IMG/VR virus record: IMGVR_UViG_3300030085_002240
Location: 1 to 26,518 of that record
Reading direction: 5' to 3' (one strand)
DNA length: 26,518 nucleotides
From: a virus
Of the stretch, positions 24,445 through 26,518 are shown piece after piece. A program made the position numbers and the translations under genes. The notes beneath the pieces are model-generated. The model saw only the letters and a list, made by a program, of their open reading frames with translations. It searched no databases and was not told where the DNA came from. Every line of letters begins with the position of its first letter. Position 1 is the stretch's first letter.

Positions 24445-25385
24445 TAAAACCACTCATCCAAACTTCTTTGTTTATTATCTAATTTTATTTCTGTAATATC
24501 CCATTCCATTGCTCTGAATATTGGTTCAGATTTCTTAACTACTGATTCAGCATAATGCGCCCAATCAGGTTCATATTTTGGTAATTCATCTACTGTCTTA
24601 AATGCAATATATTTTGCTTCTCTAGGTAAACCATTTAAAGGATTGGTAAATACAATATTTGAATTCCTTATTTTGATATAAAGAAATGAGTCAGTAATCT
24701 TATTATTAGGGTTAATAATATCATGTATTACAGCACCTTCTGTTGCACTTCCTAATGAAAGCCTTTTACCTTCCAATGTAGTCCAATAACTACCATCACA
24801 ATCAGGGCATCTTAATGTTGCACCATTATTTTGTAAATCAGATAATTTGATTGCTTCATCGTAAGTAATAGTTTTTTTACATTTCTTAGTATTCCAACCA
24901 TTAGCAATATTACCATTACATTTCATCGTAAATCTTTCTGGTCTATATCTAGTTCTCATAGTAATATCGCTAAGTTCAATATCACCCTTTAGAACATCAT
25001 TATAAATAGAACGACAATAAGATACTATTTCTGATTTAGGTTTATTTTCCACCCACATTCTTAATACATCTAGTTGTGTTCTTTTTGCTAATGGAGTAAT
25101 AGATACTCTTTTAGCAGTAAATCCAGTCATGATAAACTCTGGTTCTTCTAACCAATTACCATCCTTCCAAGAAATTAATCCAGCATTTCTATTCTTAGTA
25201 GTGCCAACACCTAATGTTTGATAATACTTTTCAAACTCTAAAGATACTGGGTGTTCCTCTAAACCTAAAACATTTGGAAATTTAGTTTTAACATGTTCAT
25301 TAATTTCTTCAACAACTTCTTGTGCTTGTTCAACGGAATCAATTTTTACATAAATAGAATCAGTATGTCCGTAAACTACATCCAT
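24444..25385 (-). CDS. polB: Family B DNA polymerase, C-terminal part (motif C, thumb, PIP tail)
   Basis: The protein has 313 residues. Motif C is within the first ten residues: VVYGHTDSI, with D9 as metal ligand and His in place of the usual first Asp. TKNRNAGL (about 63-70) corresponds to the KKRY region. A thumb follows, interrupted by a zinc ribbon (C156, C169, C193, C196). The C-terminus KQRSLDEWF is a canonical PIP box (Q306, L309, W312, F313) for PCNA binding. GAGGA lies about ten bases before the ATG, so it is translated as a separate chain that must associate with the N-part to give an active polymerase. Confidence 0.85.
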   Translation of the reverse strand: MDVVYGHTDSIYVKIDSVEQAQEVVEEINEHVKTKFPNVLGLEEHPVSLEFEKYYQTLGVGTTKNRNAGLISWKDGNWLEEPEFIMTGFTAKRVSITPLAKRTQLDVLRMWVENKPKSEIVSYCRSIYNDVLKGDIELSDITMRTRYRPERFTMKCNGNIANGWNTKKCKKTITYDEAIKLSDLQNNGATLRCPDCDGSYWTTLEGKRLSLGSATEGAVIHDIINPNNKITDSFLYIKIRNSNIVFTNPLNGLPREAKYIAFKTVDELPKYEPDWAHYAESVVKKSEPIFRAMEWDITEIKLDNKQRSLDEWF

Positions 25386-25387
25386 AT

Positions 25388-25675
25388 TTATTCCTCTTCT
25401 TTAACTTCTAACATCTGTAATGATTCGACAAACATCTTTACCTTTTCTATACTTTCATCTGAATTTATATAATCTTCAAATGCGGTAATAAAAGGTGAAT
25501 TGATAGGTATTATCGCACTATTGAAAATAAATGCGCCAAAGGCATATCTAATTTCAGTATGACCACATTCCGAGCAAAATGCTCTTTCATCATATGGTGG
25601 TTGAGTATTCGATTCAAGTATCATTGTTTCATTATCACATCTCATGCATTTAGTATATTGTGTTATTCTTTCCAT
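25388..25675 (-). CDS. Zinc-ribbon protein lying between the two polymerase parts
   Basis: The protein has 95 residues. Two CxxC knuckles, C10/C13 (KCMRC) and C34/C37 (FCSEC), make a zinc ribbon; residues about 44-60 are hydrophobic (AFGAFIFNSAIIPI) and the C-terminal 25 are acidic and helical. AAAGGAG lies upstream of the ATG, one base after the PolB N-part stop; two bases separate its stop from the PolB C-part start. It has no intein motifs. It could be a subunit that sits at the polymerase split, or an independent gene that landed there. Confidence 0.75.
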   Translation of the reverse strand: MERITQYTKCMRCDNETMILESNTQPPYDERAFCSECGHTEIRYAFGAFIFNSAIIPINSPFITAFEDYINSDESIEKVKMFVESLQMLEVKEEE

Positions 25676-25676
25676 T

Positions 25677-26518
25677 TTATTCCATCTCCTTTGCTTTAAA
25701 TGCTGCTTCTCTTATTGCTTCTCTAGCACTAGCAGTTATTGATGCAGCAATATCAACATCTGCCCAACCAAATCCTTGAAAAGCAGTAACTCCATAAAAT
25801 GAAGCCATTAATCTTTTCACCGCCATTTGATTGTTATTCCATTTAGCGTATTCTGCTTTGTCTTCTTTAACATAAGCCTCTTTCATTCTACGCTTATAGT
25901 CATTCCGTAATTCTTTCAATTCTAGAACTGCGGAAGGTAATAATCCTAATTTATCTGTTTTGTAATATAACATAGATTTATGCTTACATTCTGAGAAATC
26001 TCTAGGTGTAAGTATATTAACAGCAAATTCAGTAGGATTTACACTCTTTGTTTCCCAACTAATATTTCTTGCTACCATCATAGAAGGATATAGACCTGCA
26101 AAATCAAAAGCAGCCACATTAAAATGTAATCCGTTAGTTCCTTCAGAAAGTGGGTCATAAATCATAGCCCCTTCATATTCAACACGATTTTCTACCTTTT
26201 TTCCAGTTGGTGCTTTCCATGTAGCATTTCTCATAAAATAAATACTTCCCATATTACTAGCATAAAAACATGCATCAAAAGGTGCTTTTAGTAATCGTTG
26301 TAATGATAAAATTGCTTCGGAAGTGTAATTTTCTTCATCAATCCTTACCATCAATTCAACATCTTTCTTTGCATAATCTAGATAAGTTTCTGTATCTTCT
26401 AACCAAGCCTTCAAGAAAAACTCATTTTTATCAGGAAACTTTTCAGACACTAACTTCTTTTCACCTAAAACTTCTGTTGAAATATAATCTAATGAAAGAG
26501 AAGGTAGTGTTCCTCTTT
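25677..26518 (-). CDS. polB: Family B DNA polymerase, N-terminal part (exonuclease end, motifs A and B), cut by window edge
   Basis: The frame is open to the window edge, so the GTG at 26450 is internal. In reading order it has LPSLSLDYIS and LGEKK, then YLDYAKKD, the Exo III YxxxD of the proofreading domain; motif A AFDFAGLYPSMM with the catalytic Asp; motif B NNQMAVKRLMASFYGV; then the ASITASAREAI helix. It stops at KAKEME, exactly where other family B enzymes run into motif C. The missing part is encoded 292 bases further on, after a zinc-ribbon gene. It is archaeal/eukaryotic B-type rather than protein-primed: no TPR1-like insertion is visible between motifs A and B. Confidence 0.88.
   Translation of the reverse strand, partial: RGTLPSLSLDYISTEVLGEKKLVSEKFPDKNEFFLKAWLEDTETYLDYAKKDVELMVRIDEENYTSEAILSLQRLLKAPFDACFYASNMGSIYFMRNATWKAPTGKKVENRVEYEGAMIYDPLSEGTNGLHFNVAAFDFAGLYPSMMVARNISWETKSVNPTEFAVNILTPRDFSECKHKSMLYYKTDKLGLLPSAVLELKELRNDYKRRMKEAYVKEDKAEYAKWNNNQMAVKRLMASFYGVTAFQGFGWADVDIAASITASAREAIREAAFKAKEME

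Noticed and set aside
24203-24496. 97-codon open frame on the plus strand, hydrophobic
   Set aside because: It lies antisense to two coupled microprotein genes with zinc and coiled-coil patterns; its hydrophobicity comes from the complementary Lys/Glu codons.
25388-25675. Intein or group I intron splitting the polymerase gene
   Set aside because: The insert is a complete frame with its own start and stop, zinc knuckles and no splice-junction or homing-endonuclease motifs; stops close each polymerase part.
1-26518. CRISPR array, insertion sequence or integrase
   Set aside because: No regularly spaced repeats, transposase-like protein or attachment-site signature was seen on either strand. 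The Cas4-like nuclease stands in a replication operon, not beside cas genes.

Overview
The window looks like an internal piece of a tailed double-stranded DNA virus (Caudoviricetes type) that infects an archaeon. The DNA is AT-rich, nearly every base is coding, and genes overlap or nearly touch, often as ATGA or TAATG. Head-tail and tail genes sit beside a replication module that is archaeal in type: a B-family DNA polymerase with a PCNA-binding (PIP) tail, an archaeo-eukaryotic primase carrying a PriL-like Fe-S domain, an XPF/ERCC4 nuclease with helix-hairpin-helix motifs, a Cas4/RecB-like Fe-S nuclease and an MCM-like AAA+ ATPase. This set resembles what is known of marine archaeal tailed viruses such as the magroviruses. 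The virus group and the host are inferences, because no similarity search was possible.

Bases 1-18086 form a rightward virion-structure module: the 3' part of an unidentified head-region gene, a head-tail adaptor, a small coiled-coil protein, a tail-terminator candidate, a large tail-tube protein, a small lysine-rich protein, a tail-assembly chaperone pair, the tape measure, a distal-tail candidate, a LamG-like lectin-fold protein, a 2373-residue tail hub, a small tail-tip protein, a tail fibre and a 30-residue membrane microprotein. Only one tube-type protein and no sheath is visible before the tape measure, which favours a siphovirus-like tail. The chaperone pair carries a GGGAAAG slippery heptamer, the same as phage lambda G/GT, followed by a nested stem-loop.

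Bases 18087-18355 are the convergence zone. They hold a GC-rich element that folds as a compact three-way junction, a 26-bp perfect palindrome, and T-tracts that probably terminate the leftward operon. No stretch over 300 bases lacks a gene.

Bases 18356-26518 form a leftward replication and repair operon. In transcription order it contains PolB N-part (cut by the window edge), a zinc-ribbon protein, PolB C-part, a coiled-coil microprotein, a 28-residue zinc microprotein, the Cas4-like nuclease, an unknown protein, the primase, a 27-residue protein made almost only of two PIP-like motifs, a zinc-finger protein, the ERCC4 nuclease, the AAA+ ATPase, a DUF4177-like protein, a DEDDy exonuclease, a membrane microprotein and a zinc-ribbon microprotein.

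The points most worth following up are the polymerase gene split by a zinc-ribbon gene immediately before motif C, the duplicated-PIP microprotein in the same operon as a PIP-tailed polymerase, the lambda-type frameshift site in an apparently archaeal virus, the single-chain PriS/PriL-like primase, and the structured RNA-like element between the two operons.
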